Source: Acheta domesticus (taxonomy: Eukaryota; Arthropoda; Insecta; Orthoptera; Gryllidae). Taken from it: a DNA stretch of 64,000 bases. A program made the translations under genes and the position numbers. Shown piece by piece: positions 45,122 through 57,112 of the stretch (the stretch's first letter is position 1; the number at the start of each line of letters is the position of its first letter). The stretch covers positions 76,987,397 through 77,051,396 of the forward strand of contig JAHLJT010008756.1 of the NCBI GenBank assembly GCA_031308135.1, in the 5' to 3' direction. The notes below the pieces were generated by a model. The model was given only the letters and a program-made list of their open reading frames with translations. It made no database searches and was not told the DNA's origin.

Positions 45122-46088
45122 TGCACCATATCAAGATATCGTTATTTTACAGGTAACGCGAACGATAGTAAAGACAGTGACAGTGATACTACTTATGATA
45201 ATGAGGAAACGGTTATCAGTGACAGTGGAAAACACATAGATGATGAGGACAGAACCAGGTCATCCCGTGAATTTGGTGTGTCTCCATTATCGAGTGAAGA
45301 CAACCGCAAATTAATTTCCAAGACCGTTCACTAGCATGTGAGGTGCGGAAGGCTAATGTTTTTAGCCAGACGAGCCAGGCGCGAGCAAGCTCCGTCTTCT
45401 GACTCTCTCCCCACCACTTTCAGCTTCCCCCTCTACTCGCGAATCCCAGCGGCCACCCTAGAAAAAATTAGCTGTAAGAGCCTTTAGTCCGAGGGATTTT
45501 GTCACCCGAGATCATTTAACGCCCGTGCTATTTACATGATTTTATTTTTTGCCTAATTTCAATTATTCATATTTACTTATTTACTAAGTAACTAGTTAAT
45601 TTCACGCAGTTGGACATTTTCGTTTAAGATCATCTTGCAACGTTCAAATGTATTTCCCTCGTAACCACGTTCCTCTCGATCCAGGTAAGTTATGCAATGA
45701 ATATCGAGCTCCGTATCGAAGGCAATGAACAAACAATAACGTATCAGTAAGCAATGTCTCCTTCAATGTGCCAACAATTCCAACCTTACTGAAATATAGT
45801 AGATCGAATGTCATCTGTATTCACCAGTCTTTGTAGCCATTTTCAGTACGAGGAAGATAAATCAACGTATGATCCTTGGCAAATCGTCAAAGCTAAAGGA
45901 TTTCTAACCTCAAAAATGCCGGTGAAACGTAACGAGGCGTTGACTTTGGATATTCATCCAAGAGCGATTTGACGAAGGTTCAATCGGAGGGAAATCACGG
46001 ACTCATCGCAGACTGATGTGCCGATGTCACTGCAGAAAGAAGTATAACAGTATTAGGTCTATATAAAATGATAATAGTTTTATATAGT
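45122..46088. other. Intergenic, mostly unclassified
   Basis: It holds the acidic open stretch just after the transposase-like fragment (to about 45334) and a GC-richer block near 45350-45500. Nothing else is recognised. Confidence 0.4.
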
Positions 46089-46175
46089 GTATAGCAAGGG
46101 TGGCCAACAAGTCGATCCCGATGGACCGGTCGATCGCGACGCCAATTTTGGTCGATCGTCGATCACTCGCAGTGT
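46089..46175 (+). mobile_element. Possible hAT-type terminus
   Basis: 'AGGGTGGCCAACAAGTCGAT' followed by several GTCGATCG units, resembling the CAG.GGTGGCCAAC start of insect hAT elements. The leading CAG is not intact and no partner end is located, so this is tentative. Confidence 0.3.
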
Positions 46176-46265
46176 CTGGGGTGGAATTAACATTTTCATA
46201 CTTGAAGCTAACGAAGACTAAACAACGACCTATCCTGACTGATTCCCATACTGAAGACTCATTTT

Positions 46266-47804
46266 TACTTTCCAGTATACTATACATACGTATAGTATAG
46301 TAGGTGTAATGCTGCGCGAATAAACGGCGGATTTTCGGTAGAAAAACTCTTATTACAAGACCTTGGTAACGAAAAAGGGGATAAGTCGAGTTGCTAAATT
46401 AAGAACAAAAATCTCCTAACTGGTGGAGCTGCCAGAATCCCTGTTTTGTGGGTCCTGGATACCAAAAAAGTGGGTGTTTTCAAAATGTCCGTCCGTCTGT
46501 GAACAACACTAGCGCGTAAACCACACGTACGATTTCTTCCGAAATGGATATTCCCCAGTCGATCTACATCTGCGTCCACACGAGGCGCCTCGATTTTGAA
46601 AAACTTTCTTCAAAATCTGAGGCTACTTTACATAAAGCCTCCCCCGAACATTTTCAAAATTTCCTCAAAAACTGCTCCAAATGTTTTTTTTTTAAATTTC
46701 TTGTAAGAATAGAGTAAAATACACTTCTAAATGTGGCACAGGTCAAATGTTCACGGTTTACTCTGAATTTTCGAAAATTGCGAAAGAATTTTTTCGGTGT
46801 CTTCCTAAAACTACGAAATTGAAGATGAGATTTTTTCTTCAAATAAAATGTGTTGTCCAAAGTGAGTTCTATCATTAAGATCTTGTACATTTTTTGAAAA
46901 TTATAGTAGTTTTCGCGCAATATTTGCAATTTTAAAAAAATACTAAAACATTTTCTCAAAAATGGCTCCAATTTTTTTTCTTTAAATTTTTGATAAGGAT
47001 AGTGCCTTATGTACTCTACGAGATACATTAATGCAATATTGCTGTATTCTTTTGTTTTTTGAAAAATTACAAAAATGTAATTTTCTGACTAGTCCCTCAT
47101 GTCATTAATATTTACGTCAGCGGCGATTTGTTCATTTATATTTACGAGTACATGTGCTTTAAATAAAGTTAAGTAAAGTTTCTCGAAAACTCAACCGTTT
47201 GCTGTGAAAACTAGCTCAAAATTCCGTATTTTCAGAAAAGCTCGTACGCCGTTTTCTCAAAAATGACTTCAAATTTTTTGTTCAAACTTTTTGAATGGAT
47301 AGTGCTAATTGCACTCTTTATAATGGCGTAAAGTTCATTTTGGGGTAATTTTTTTAATTACAAAAATGTAAGTTTTTTGAAAGTTCTCCATACGGTTAAA
47401 ACGCACATTTTGAGCAATTTGTAAACACTGTTGAATTTGTGAGTGTAAGTGCTTCAAATGACTTCCAATGAAGTTTTTCGAAAACTCTCAAACTTTCTGT
47501 GAAAAAGAGCTTAAAATTTCGCATTTACAGTAGCGCTTACACGCTATGTTTTTCAAAACGGCTTCAAATTTTTCAACAAAAATTGACATTTAGGACAGGG
47601 TTTAACTGCTTTTTAATATTTTTAAAATAACATTTTTGTTCTACTATTAGGAAACAGGAAAATTAAGAAAATGTCAAAAAAATGTAGTTTGGGCGGCGAT
47701 AGATGGCAGCTGTCAAGAGTACTGGCAAGTCCGAATAGCTAGCGGAGACCAAACGAAACAGAAAACTAATACGGGAAAGTTGTGCCATTCTGTAGCACCA
47801 CTAG
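46266..47804 (+). mobile_element. Family A repeat, copy 5 (plus), full-length-like
   Basis: Starts TACTTTCCAGTATAC, contains 'TAATGCTGCGCGAA', 'GTCCGTCCGTCTGTGAACAA', 'GATATTCCCCAGTCGATC', repeated AATGGCTCC blocks and 'CCGAATAGCTAGCGGAGACC', and ends 'AATACGGGAAAGTTGTGCC...GTAGCACCACTAG'. About 1.54 kb. No coding frame. Confidence 0.85.
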
Positions 47805-47953
47805 GTATTAATATTATCTTTGTCGCGATATTACCTCATGTTTTCTTGGTTAGAGACATGCAAACTCAGTCTTCCCATTAATGTTAAGGCAATAAATCTA
47901 AATCTGTCTTGATCTGTAGCTACTTTGAATTAATAAATATTGTTAATAATTAT

Positions 47954-48530
47954 TGTGACGTCGTCATGAGATGAGTAAGAACACAGACACGGAGTTTACT
48001 GTACATATTTATTTACAATAGTTTATTACACTATGTACACTCCTAAGGAACGCTGCTCTCCACAGCACTCCGACTCCTGAGACGAGCCGCCTCAGTATTT
48101 ACCAAGAGAACCCCAGCTCGCTACACTAGCGCCGCCCCTGGTCTCTTGTCCCGTGGCGAAAAGCCACGCCTCGCAAGACGCTGCTCGCGATCACCTCCGC
48201 ACATCGCTACGGTCAAACTCGAAATGCCCAGGAAGCTTATTCCACCCGCCTCCCTTGCGAGGCATCACGTGACCGACCTCCCACGCACATAGCGTCATTT
48301 CCGCTCGAGATTTGGGCCGGTTGCAGATGGAGCCTGCCATCCACCTGCAGACGATTTCTGTCGTCACACATCATTTGTGCGAACGGACAGCCGCCTTCTC
48401 AGACACTCCCCCAGCGGAGAGACCCTCGAGACACCCCGGGGTCCATCCGGCCCTGCGTGGCACGAGAGAACCAGCCTCTCCCCCTTGCACGACTTGTGCG
48501 GTCGGTCGCGCCCAGTGCTATGACGCTACA
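47954..48530 (-). mobile_element. Probable solo LTR (minus)
   Basis: A GC-rich 577-bp block bounded by TGTGACGTCGTCAT on the left and the complement of TGTAGCGTCATAGC on the right, so TG...CA termini on either reading. It is flanked by TTAT (47950-47953 and 48531-48534). The minus strand has an AATAAA-like string about 50 bp before its end, as expected of an LTR. No internal region is attached. Confidence 0.6.
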
Positions 48531-48534
48531 TTAT

Positions 48535-50011
48535 CCATGCTCTTTTAATTCTCCTGGATGTGAGTTTAAAAAAAAACGCGTAAGTGAAATATTGAAATCA
48601 AATTATGAGACATACTGTGCATGTTTATAACAACTTTTTCATAGTGCAAATTATACATTGCAGTTGATAAAAATATTAATTTGCCTTTCAAGTTGGTAAA
48701 AATCTATCTTGAAAAAATGTCGGAAAATCGATTTTTTAGGTACCGCATGTATGGAATGCTGCTATCAAAAGTTGGGTCTGATAATTTATTTTCTTCATGA
48801 GCCTATATCTCGAAAACTTAATAAGTGATTTAAAAAATAAAAAATAGGGTTGATCCCCATTTTTGAACATAAATTTTACTTATCTACCCATACCTCGCTG
48901 GAATGCACATTCTACTGAAACAGTGTATAAACATTTCACACCCCTTCTTCCCCCTTAGACTACGTTTATGACAAGTCGATCGCGGAACACTTAAGTTTAC
49001 GTAGATCTTATATATAGAAAAGTTTGCAATTGCTGGTATGTAGTATTATAACATAGGATTACATATAGACACAGAAACACACTGTGCCAATGTCTTTCAA
49101 TGTTACTGTCACTAACTCACGAATCGGGGTCCGAGAAAAGGGCGTATTCGTATTTCCTGGGACACAACGCCGTCAAAATTTCAGCATGTTCATTTTCTTC
49201 GCGCTCCCAGTCAATTAGGCCACTACCACTGTATCTCCGGTAGGCTACAAGCTAAGAAAGCTCTTCTACCCAATAACGAAAAATTCTCAGAGTATCATGG
49301 ACGTAATAAGGTGGTGGTTTCAATCGAAAAAATAGCTACGTGGAACCACGAATGTCATCAGAGGAGTGACACTAATCGAAACTCAGTTATTGAGTTCCCG
49401 ACGAAACGTTTGTTCCTCGTCCTTACGTGTGCTATACGTAGACAACCATATAGGTGCTCTGTAATGATACCAACTCTATACACCTTGTACCTACACACGC
49501 GACAGTGACTGAAGTCGTGTGACAAGCGAGTCAAGGACTTCGCAATCCTCAAGCGTACATGTGGCATTCTTCATAAGTATTTCGATTCTACCCATCACCA
49601 TTATCATGTATCGAGCTGAATCATACAGTTCACTAAATACGATGGCGTACTTTAATGTGTTAAAAGTTTGGGGATAAATCTGAAAATAACGAAAAATCCC
49701 GGTTAGTTGTAGTTTCATATTTCACACTGTCATATATCGACAACAAACATATACAATATAATTCAAAAAGCAATATTACTTGAACTGTATGAGACAGTCA
49801 TGTTTCTCGCCTATTGCTCTTCCAGTTTACGCGCATGGTTGCAACTGTCCCTTCTAATTGGTGGTCCCCATTTTTCATCGATTTTCTCATTTGCCCCCGA
49901 GCTGCTCGCGTTCAGCTCCTGACGTCAGTGAAAGTGCAAAATGCTGTGCAGGCCTGCCTTAAGCCCTCCCTCAAATTACGCTAAGCGCTCTAAAAGAAAT
50001 GAATAAAACTT
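48535..50011. other. Intergenic, nothing firmly recognised
   Basis: A GTCGATCGCGGA string near 48975 recalls the possible hAT fragment at 46089. CRE-like TGACGTCA at 49920-49927. No gene. Confidence 0.4.
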
Positions 50012-50013
50012 AC

Positions 50014-50530
50014 CGATAGGCAACTTTTACGTGTCGTAAAGTTTGGAGACACCACCAAGAAACGATTAAAACTTCTCAGACGACTTCTTCCGCACTGAGC
50101 ACTCACGCGTATGAGGAATGGCCCCTTTCTTATTCCACTTCCACTCGAAACAATCACACAACTCCTTTCACTAGGCCAACCTCATCGGACACTTGCACGT
50201 AAAACATGTAAATGCAGCAGAAATCAAACCACACTCTTGCGCCTTCACAATTACAAACAGCCATTTCGACGCAACGCGTAAAAAATCACATTTATTCTCA
50301 CCATAGTAGCACAATACTCGACACTTAAAAAAACACAAATCCCAAAGAATCGGAAAAGCACGAAACGTGTTTTTACGACAGCAACGTAGCTAACCACACA
50401 CATCGTAGCTATCCAGACACACAAAACGCACACCATCACAATTGCCGCACTATTTGATAATGGAGCTCCGACAAGATACTAGGGTAAAAATGCCTCCCCT
50501 AACTCATGACGTCACGATCACGACCAATCA
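50014..50530 (-). promoter_or_regulatory. Promoter-like region and candidate first exon (minus)
   Basis: The minus strand shows ATTGG (complement of CCAAT at 50524-50528) and CRE palindrome TGACGTCA (50507-50514), then about 490 bp without splice signals, then a strong donor TATCG|GTAAGT at 50014/50013. No long conserved frame is present and no downstream coding exon is recognised, so it may belong to a repeat. Confidence 0.3.
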
Positions 50531-50635
50531 CGAGCCATTCAAATTAATTTAATTTTTATTATTTATTTAGATCGCGCGAGGCAGCCTCCCTGCTGGAATC
50601 GAAGCCGCCCACACGTAGCTTAAAGTTACTCCTAA

Positions 50636-50739
50636 CGTGCATGCTAGCAGACTGATAAGCTTACAAATTCTACCGCAAGGTAACTCGGCCATCGCAAGAG
50701 CCAATTCAGCTCTCCCAGCGAAAGTTAAACGAAGCATTT
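50636..50739. repeat. Duplicated block A, copy 1
   Basis: 'GCTAGCAGACTGATAAGCTT...CTACCGCAAGGT.ACTCGGCC...AGCTCTCCCAGCGAAAG' is repeated at 50959-51062 with few mismatches. The minus frames (AGRAELALPMAES-type) are shadows of this repeat. Confidence 0.85.
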
Positions 50740-50747
50740 GGGTGGGA

Positions 50748-50868
50748 ATTCTTTTCTTTTACCACCCATCAAACGTTTTTCCAAACTCGAAACTGGCGGT
50801 ACAACATTAATTTCCGCTTTTTTTTTGTTATATTTTGACATAAGCTAAACTAATACTTGATACTAATA
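50748..50868. repeat. Duplicated block B, copy 1
   Basis: 'CATCAAACGTTTTTCCAAAC...CTGGCGGTACAACAT...ACTTGATACTAATA', repeated at 51266-51386. Confidence 0.85.
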
Positions 50869-50958
50869 CCGCCCGATCCCGCCCAACAAGAGCCGCAAGG
50901 CTACCTCCTGCCAACCCCTATCCAGGCCCACCTTTGGAGCTCGCAAAGTTACTAATAT

Positions 50959-51062
50959 CGTGCACGCTAGCAGACTGATAAGCTTACAAATTCTACCGCA
51001 AGGTGACTCGGCCATCGGAAGAGCCAATTCAGCTCTCCCAGCGAAAGTTAAACGAAACATTT
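50959..51062. repeat. Duplicated block A, copy 2
   Basis: Second copy of 50636-50739. Confidence 0.85.
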
Positions 51063-51265
51063 CTACGACTAAACAAACCTAAACATAATCCGAGAAGCCA
51101 CTGTACATCTTTGGCATTATTCAACGTGCCCACAACCAGGAGAGTTTGCAATTGAAAATATACATTTTCGCTGCTGACACCTATTATGGTAATTGAAAAC
51201 GTTTAAACTGGCGAATAGTTCGGCAAATTTATTTCAGGCGGAAAACTTTCAATGTTCAAACATGT

Positions 51266-51386
51266 AATTCTTTTCGTTTACTATCCATCAAACGTTTTTC
51301 CAAACTCGAAACTGGCGGTACAACATCATTTTTCGCTTCCTTTTGTTATATTTTGACATAAACTAAACTAGTACTTGATACTAATA
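51266..51386. repeat. Duplicated block B, copy 2
   Basis: Second copy of 50748-50868. The order A-B-A-B suggests a roughly 320-520 bp tandem duplication with differing spacers. Confidence 0.85.
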
Positions 51387-53106
51387 TAAATCAACTGATT
51401 ACAGACATATCAATGCATTGCATTCTTTCCGGCTTGTATAGAAGATTTATCTGATTTTTAATAATCGCAGTATTAAGTATTGTTAAATTTCATCAATTCG
51501 TAGACCTAAATGAAGAAGAGAAAATGAAAAATACTAATTCCAACGATGAACGCATCCTTCAAATGTCAAAGACGCCAATATGTTAATTCCATGAACATAT
51601 GTAGAGCGAGACGTTGATCGTACTACGTTTGGAGAATTTGCGCACTTACTTAATGTGAAAATCGTTTATGAGTTTACTGAAGAATAACATTCGCCACATA
51701 TAATAATTCTCCACGATTGCCAAATGTTCCTTGTGATTATCCAGAGCGATATCGTTGTCGTGGAAATTAAAATATTTTAATAAAATGATTTAATATGTTT
51801 AATAACAGTTCTGACACCTTTTAGTCAATGTCCTATGATATCTTATAACAAGATTTTAAAAACAGGTACGTGCATAGTCTTTACTTAGATTGGCGGAATA
51901 ATTTGTAATGGATGTGACGAAATGCTTAACATTGTTGTCTATAACTTAAAGGCCGGAGTAAACATTACTAATATTTAGCAGTACTTCACAAATATGTGTG
52001 CAAATTTTGAAAGAGCATGTTTATTTTATTTCACAAGCAATTCAATTATTTGCAGAGGGAATTAGCATACACCAATGTAAATCCCTCCTATTTACCTCTT
52101 ATTTTACTTTTCCAAAAAAGACCACGATTAATTCAGAACACTTTTCACAGTTTCTATCAGGTTCCATGATTGTTCATTTCATTATTTTTACGTGCAATAA
52201 CATCATTATTTTTTGCTCATTGTTCAATGAGCGAAATCTTACGAATTCAATAACACCTCACATCATGCCCCACTTTAGAAAAATACCCTCGATTGAAGAC
52301 GTCTAGGGATTATTTAGTGCCGGCTAATACTCACCTTAAATCAGCAAGTGACAGAGGTGGAAAAGGGAATATCTAGTTGTTTTTTTTTCTTGGACACATC
52401 GTTTCATTATGTGATACTCCACCGCCTTTAGACAATCTACTGTTACGAATCTAGTGACTTATGTCCCACAATAGTTTATACTCCTGTAAGTGCCATGACC
52501 ATCGGTATTTCCAATATAATTTCAGCTTCCACTGCTTTCCACTTTAGTGCGGTCGATAAGTCATTTTGCCTTGAAAAGTGAGGTAGAAGATTTAATTTAT
52601 TTTGTTTATATTGTTATTAATAAGAAAACCTTACGTTTTTCACCTCGAAACATTTCGGGAAAAGTTTTGGTTTTTGCATAATAAGTTTTCATTGGTTGAT
52701 CTTAACGCAAAAATAATTATCTATAATTTTGAAGGTCAAAATTCTCTATAAATTTGCTTTATAAATTATTTCTCTCATGCTACCAGTTACGAGATTTTAA
52801 AATGTCACCAAATTTTCCTTTTTGTTCTGAAGTTGCCCAAAATTACTAAAGGTCTCTCTGATGTAGAATTTTTGAATTCTGTCATTATAAACAAAAAGTG
52901 ATTGAATACTTATGTCTTTAGTACTTACTGTGGTTAAACTCGAGTTTGAAAGTTCATGTAAAAGTGACAGTAGGTCTATATGTTCTGGCAACTAACACGA
53001 ATTACATAAAATATAATTCAATAGAATAAAATGACTTTCGTTTTTTCTTTTTAAAATATAATAATAATATTAATAAGGATGATGATAATATAATTATAGC
53101 CGATCC
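51387..53106. other. Intergenic, AT-rich, nothing recognised
   Basis: Short frames only (for example 51998-52306), no domain or repeat recognised. Confidence 0.5.
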
Positions 53107-53332
53107 GATTACCGAGATCGTTAAGGCAGTAAAGCCGTAGCGTTCTCGAACCAGAAGATCTCGGATTCGACTCCCACCTCGGGCATGGATATGTTGTGTA
53201 TGTCTGTACGAGTATGTGTGTGTGTCGTCCTTTCACCCCTCATTATCACAATTTCATCTTCTAGGGGCAGCTAACAACCATCGGGGATAAAAGTAGGTTC
53301 CAGCTAAATGCCGATCCCTTAATACAAAACCT
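53107..53332 (+). mobile_element. tRNA-derived SINE (SINE-A), copy 2
   Basis: 'ACCGAGATCGTTAAGGCAGT' head, B-box-like GATTCGACTCCC followed by ACCTCGGGCATGG, then a GT-rich stretch, 'GTCGTCCTTTCACCCC' and '.GCTAACAACCATCGGGG', then an end near 53332. Collinear with 38290-38505. The minus frame (CPRWESNPRSSGS-type) is a SINE-head artefact. Confidence 0.8.
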
Positions 53333-53631
53333 ATTGGTGCTAAACAGCACAAACTTTCTCGCATTATTAGAAACAGCTACGTCATATTGAAATATTGCAT
53401 TTTCTGGGCTAACACCTCAGCTATTACTTGAAAAAGTCCAATTCAAACAAGGCGCATGAGAAGCATATCTGCATACATTTCAATAGTCAGGAGCTGCAAT
53501 CATTTCTTACTTTTACAAATGAAACAGGAAAAAAATTGACTGTTTCAGTATTCACAGCAAATTATACGGAAGCGAGCAATGCATTGCTGCCAGCGCAGCG
53601 ATCTCAAAACTATGTGCAATTCTTTTTGCAT

Positions 53632-54046
53632 TAATGCTGGCGAATAACATCAATTCTTGGCTAAAACGCTTATTTCCATCTGCATTCAGATTTGAACTTG
53701 TTTATGGGTTAGTCATTGTACATCATTAACAGTTGATAAATAACTCTAATACTGATAAACTAATTAAATAACTAAGGTTCTAAGATTTATAAAATTAAGT
53801 TAATTTATTGCCGACTTATTGTATGTTGACACCGCCTCAAACGAAGCGCAGGAAAATAAAACTTTAAAGTTTATAATAATGTGATTCAGTGATTTTATTT
53901 CATCCACTTTTACTTTCCCGTATACGTACGAAGTGTTCCCGTACACACGAAGTGATATACGCAGTATAGTGAAAGTTATGTAATTCTGCGAGAAAAAATG
54001 GCCAATTTTCGGCGGAAAAAAGTTCATTGTCGGGTCGTGAAAACGA
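53632..54046 (+). repeat. 415-bp duplicated segment, copy 1
   Basis: 'GGCGAATAACATCAATTCTT' through 'GTATGTTGACACCGCCTCAA' and into the left end of family A is repeated at 60878-61294 with few differences. The shared part includes about 280 bp outside the family A terminus. Confidence 0.88.
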
Positions 54047-55060
54047 AGAAGTAAATAAACCCAGTTGCTAAATTAAGAAAAAAAAATCCCCTAACACGGG
54101 GTGTAGCCAGAACCCCTCTTTTGTGGGTCCTTCATACCGAAAAACCAATTGAAATGAAAACTTTCCTCTGTCCGTCCGTCTGTGAAGATTCTGCAAAATT
54201 TGGGAGGTACTTTACATGAAGCTCCCCGGACATTTTCAAAATTTTCTCAAAAACGGCTCCAAATTTTGTCTTTAAACTTTTTGTAGGGATAGTGCTAAAT
54301 GTGCTCTATGAGATGACATTAACGCCATATTTCGCTATTCTTTTGTTTTTTTTTCAAAAATTGCAAAAGTGTAGTTTTGTTTAGTTGTCTCTCACGTCGT
54401 TAATATATACATTAGCGGCGATTTGTTCACATTATTATATTAATGAGTACATGAGCTTTAAATAACGTCAAATAAAGTTTCTCGAAAGTGAATAGTTTTC
54501 CGTGAAAACTAGCTCCAAATTGCGCATTTTCAGAAACGCTCTAACGCCATTTTGTAAAAAATGGTTTCAAATGTTTCGTTCAAACTTTTCGATTCTTTTC
54601 GAACTCTTTATTATGGCGTAAAGTTTTTTTTTTAATTATAAAAATGTAATTTTTTTAGACAGTTCTCTCATACTGTTAAAATGCACATTTTCAGCAATTT
54701 GTAAACACTATTCAATTTGTGAGTGTAAATGCTTCAAATGAAGTTTTTCGAAAACAAAAATTTTCGGTAATAAAGAGCTTCAAATTTCGCATTTACAGTA
54801 GCGCTAAACGCCATTTTCTTGAAAACGGTCCCAAATTTTGCAACGAAAATAGCCATTTAGGGCAAGGGTTAACTGTTTTTTTAATATTCTTAAAATAATA
54901 GTTTTTTCCACTTTTGGGAAACCGAAAAATTAATAAAATGTCAAAAAATATAGTTTGGGCGGCAATAGACGGCAGCTGTCAAGAGTATTGGCAAGTCCGA
55001 ATAGCTAGCCGAGACCAAACGAAATAGAAAAAAATAACACGGGAAAGTCTGTGCCATTCT
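53911..55060 (+). mobile_element. Family A repeat, copy 6 (plus)
   Basis: Starts TACTTTCCCGTATACGTACG, contains 'CGTCCGTCTGTGAAG', repeated ACGGCTCC blocks and 'CCGAATAGCTAGCCGAGACC', and ends 'AACACGGGAAAGTCTGTGCC'. It has an internal deletion after the GTCCGTCCGTC tract. No coding frame. Confidence 0.85.
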
Positions 55061-55249
55061 TCCGTGAAAAAACATCCGGGTTTTCTTTAAAGATCGTTTG
55101 TGTATAAAATTCTACACTCTAGTACTCGGTTGTGAAAGAAAAGTGCGTGAGTAACATTGTACTGTTAAGCACTAAACAGAAAAAGTATGTTGTAATGTTC
55201 GAAACAGAACCTAGAAAATGTACGAGTATTTCTCAAACCTGGAAAACTG

Positions 55250-55555
55250 GGAAAAATCCTTGAATCCCAAAAAGCCAAATCGCTGGTTACCCTGGCTATA
55301 AACAAAGTAGCATAGTACATCGCAGACTCACGATTTATTGATTTTTTTAGGTCGCATTTATCTACTAGGCCATGTAACGACCACTTTGTTACATTAGGGT
55401 AACTGAAGAGGAAACACGTAACATGTAACACGCTCATGTAAGGACAACACGAGCACACACAAGCATTCACGCACGAGGCGGTATTCGAACCTGCGACCCT
55501 TCGAGGTTGCTACGACCCTACAGTTTTTGCGACCTCGGCTGTCTAGGCTACGATT
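55250..55555 (-). mobile_element. tRNA-derived SINE (third type, minus)
   Basis: The minus strand reads a tRNA-like head 'AGCCTAGACAGCCGAGGTCG', then B box GGTTCGAATACC followed by GCCTCGTGCGTGAATGC (55470-55495), then a body running to about 55250. The left boundary is approximate. Confidence 0.6.
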
Positions 55556-55560
55556 GTAGA

Positions 55561-56893
55561 TTACCTGTTGTGCGAAAAAATGTTTCGTAAAAAATATGCA
55601 TAATCGAGGGCTACATATTTGGTGTTAAAAGACAACAGCATAAAGAGTTACTTGAACTTTGTCTCCTTCGTTTGTAAATTTTAAACAACTATTTAGCAAC
55701 ATTCTATAGCATGTGAATGAGGTTAATAACACAAATGAAGAAGTAGAATAATCATTAATAAACGATTGTTCATTAGAGTGTGAGACAATCGAAAGATAGG
55801 TAAATACAATGTCACTGATACAAATGAAGTCAGGGCAATAATATGCTATGCCACTGTACGTAAGTTTTGAGAAATGGGCAAGCAAAGGTTTAGACATTAC
55901 ATTCTTCCCATTGAAATAAAGCACATTACTTCATGAATTACGCTGCCATCTTGCGGCGAATATTTAATATAAAAACCCAACATCTATGAAAATAAAAAAT
56001 AGATACATTTATGAGGCGTCGAAATACACTAATACACACACACCATATTTTCAATGACAAATGTAGAAGTCAAGTTAGAATTTTTTTTCAAAGTGAAGTA
56101 TACGTAATATTGAAAATTATATATTAGTCCACTTTTATGTTTATTAATAATAAAGTATAATTATTTTAAATCATTGTAAATTTTAGTTTAAAATAACTTC
56201 AAAATAATGATATTGCTACTTGGCACAACGCATCCTTAAAGTGAAAATGAAGACTTTTTTTCGTAAGTTTTCAAGTTTTTCAAAAATACTAAATCTAAAA
56301 GTTGAAATTTTTACTTCAGTTTGGTATAAAAGCGGTCTAGCTTGTGGGCAATATTCAGATTTTTATCTCGTCCCCCAACAAAGATTAGTTGAAAGTTGAA
56401 AATTCGGAACAATCCAAAATTCCAATTTTCAAGAGGATGGATTTTTTAAGTGGTACGTTATATAACAAATATATTTTATAAAAAGTAACTATACAGTTAT
56501 GTATAAAATCACAGAAAAAAATAAGGCTGTGATTATATTCCTTCTTTGTGAAATTACTCTCTGAAAATCGAATTTCGTTCATTAGCGTTCTATTTCCCAA
56601 ATAAAAACATAAAAGGTACTAAATAATACAAAGACCAGAGTATACTGAATCGAATGCTATTTATTCTAGAATGGCAGAACAACCTAAATCTGAGTAATTT
56701 AGAAAAGAGTAAATGTCTGTAAGAGCGAAAAATAGCGATGAATGAAACAAAAATGGCCGCCATTTGTAAACCAGATACAATAAAAAAGAGTTCAAGATGT
56801 TTATGAATAGCCAAAACATAAGGAAATGTATGTACAAAATATGAATTTTTTTCGAGATGGTCGAGCGACCAGTGCTGGACCACTTAAAATGGA
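55561..56893. other. Intergenic, AT-rich, nothing recognised
   Basis: Several minus-strand frames of 70-100 codons are rich in Phe/Tyr/Leu as expected by chance in AT-rich DNA; none is recognised. Confidence 0.5.
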
Positions 56894-57112
56894 TTGACGC
56901 TTCCACAATTTGCAGGCGCCTTTCAAAATGCAGTTAGATTGCTTCAAAAGTTCTACATTTTAAAGAAAGAACAAATGGATGAATTTCTTCAAAAAGCTGA
57001 TGATAATACATTTCCAGAAACTTGTCTTGATAATGGGAATGTTTGGTGCTTGCAATCAGAGATATCTGCTAAATACGTACTGACGATATTTCAGGCAAGG
57101 GAAATGCAATGA
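56894..57112 (+). CDS. Unidentified short open frame, possibly an exon fragment
   Basis: 72 codons reading AGAFQNAVRLLQKFYILKKE, then QMDEFLQKADDNTFPE, then NGNVWCLQSEISAKYVL. The composition looks more protein-like than its neighbours, and a good acceptor (TTCCACAATTTGCAG) sits at about 56926. I do not recognise the family, no partner exon is evident, and it could be transposon debris. Confidence 0.2.
   Translation: MTLPQFAGAFQNAVRLLQKFYILKKEQMDEFLQKADDNTFPETCLDNGNVWCLQSEISAKYVLTIFQAREMQ

Noticed and set aside
50863..51060. Minus ORF with AGRAELALPMAESP
   Set aside because: Lies in duplicated block A; no start context, domain or splice support.
53051..53236. Protein with CPRWESNPRSSGS-type sequence (also 38226-38417)
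   Set aside because: Known kind of artefact from translating SINE tRNA-like heads in antisense.
56590..56906. Two membrane-protein-like minus ORFs
   Set aside because: Phe/Leu/Tyr/Ser-rich translation of AT-rich DNA; overlapping frames both look hydrophobic, as expected by chance.
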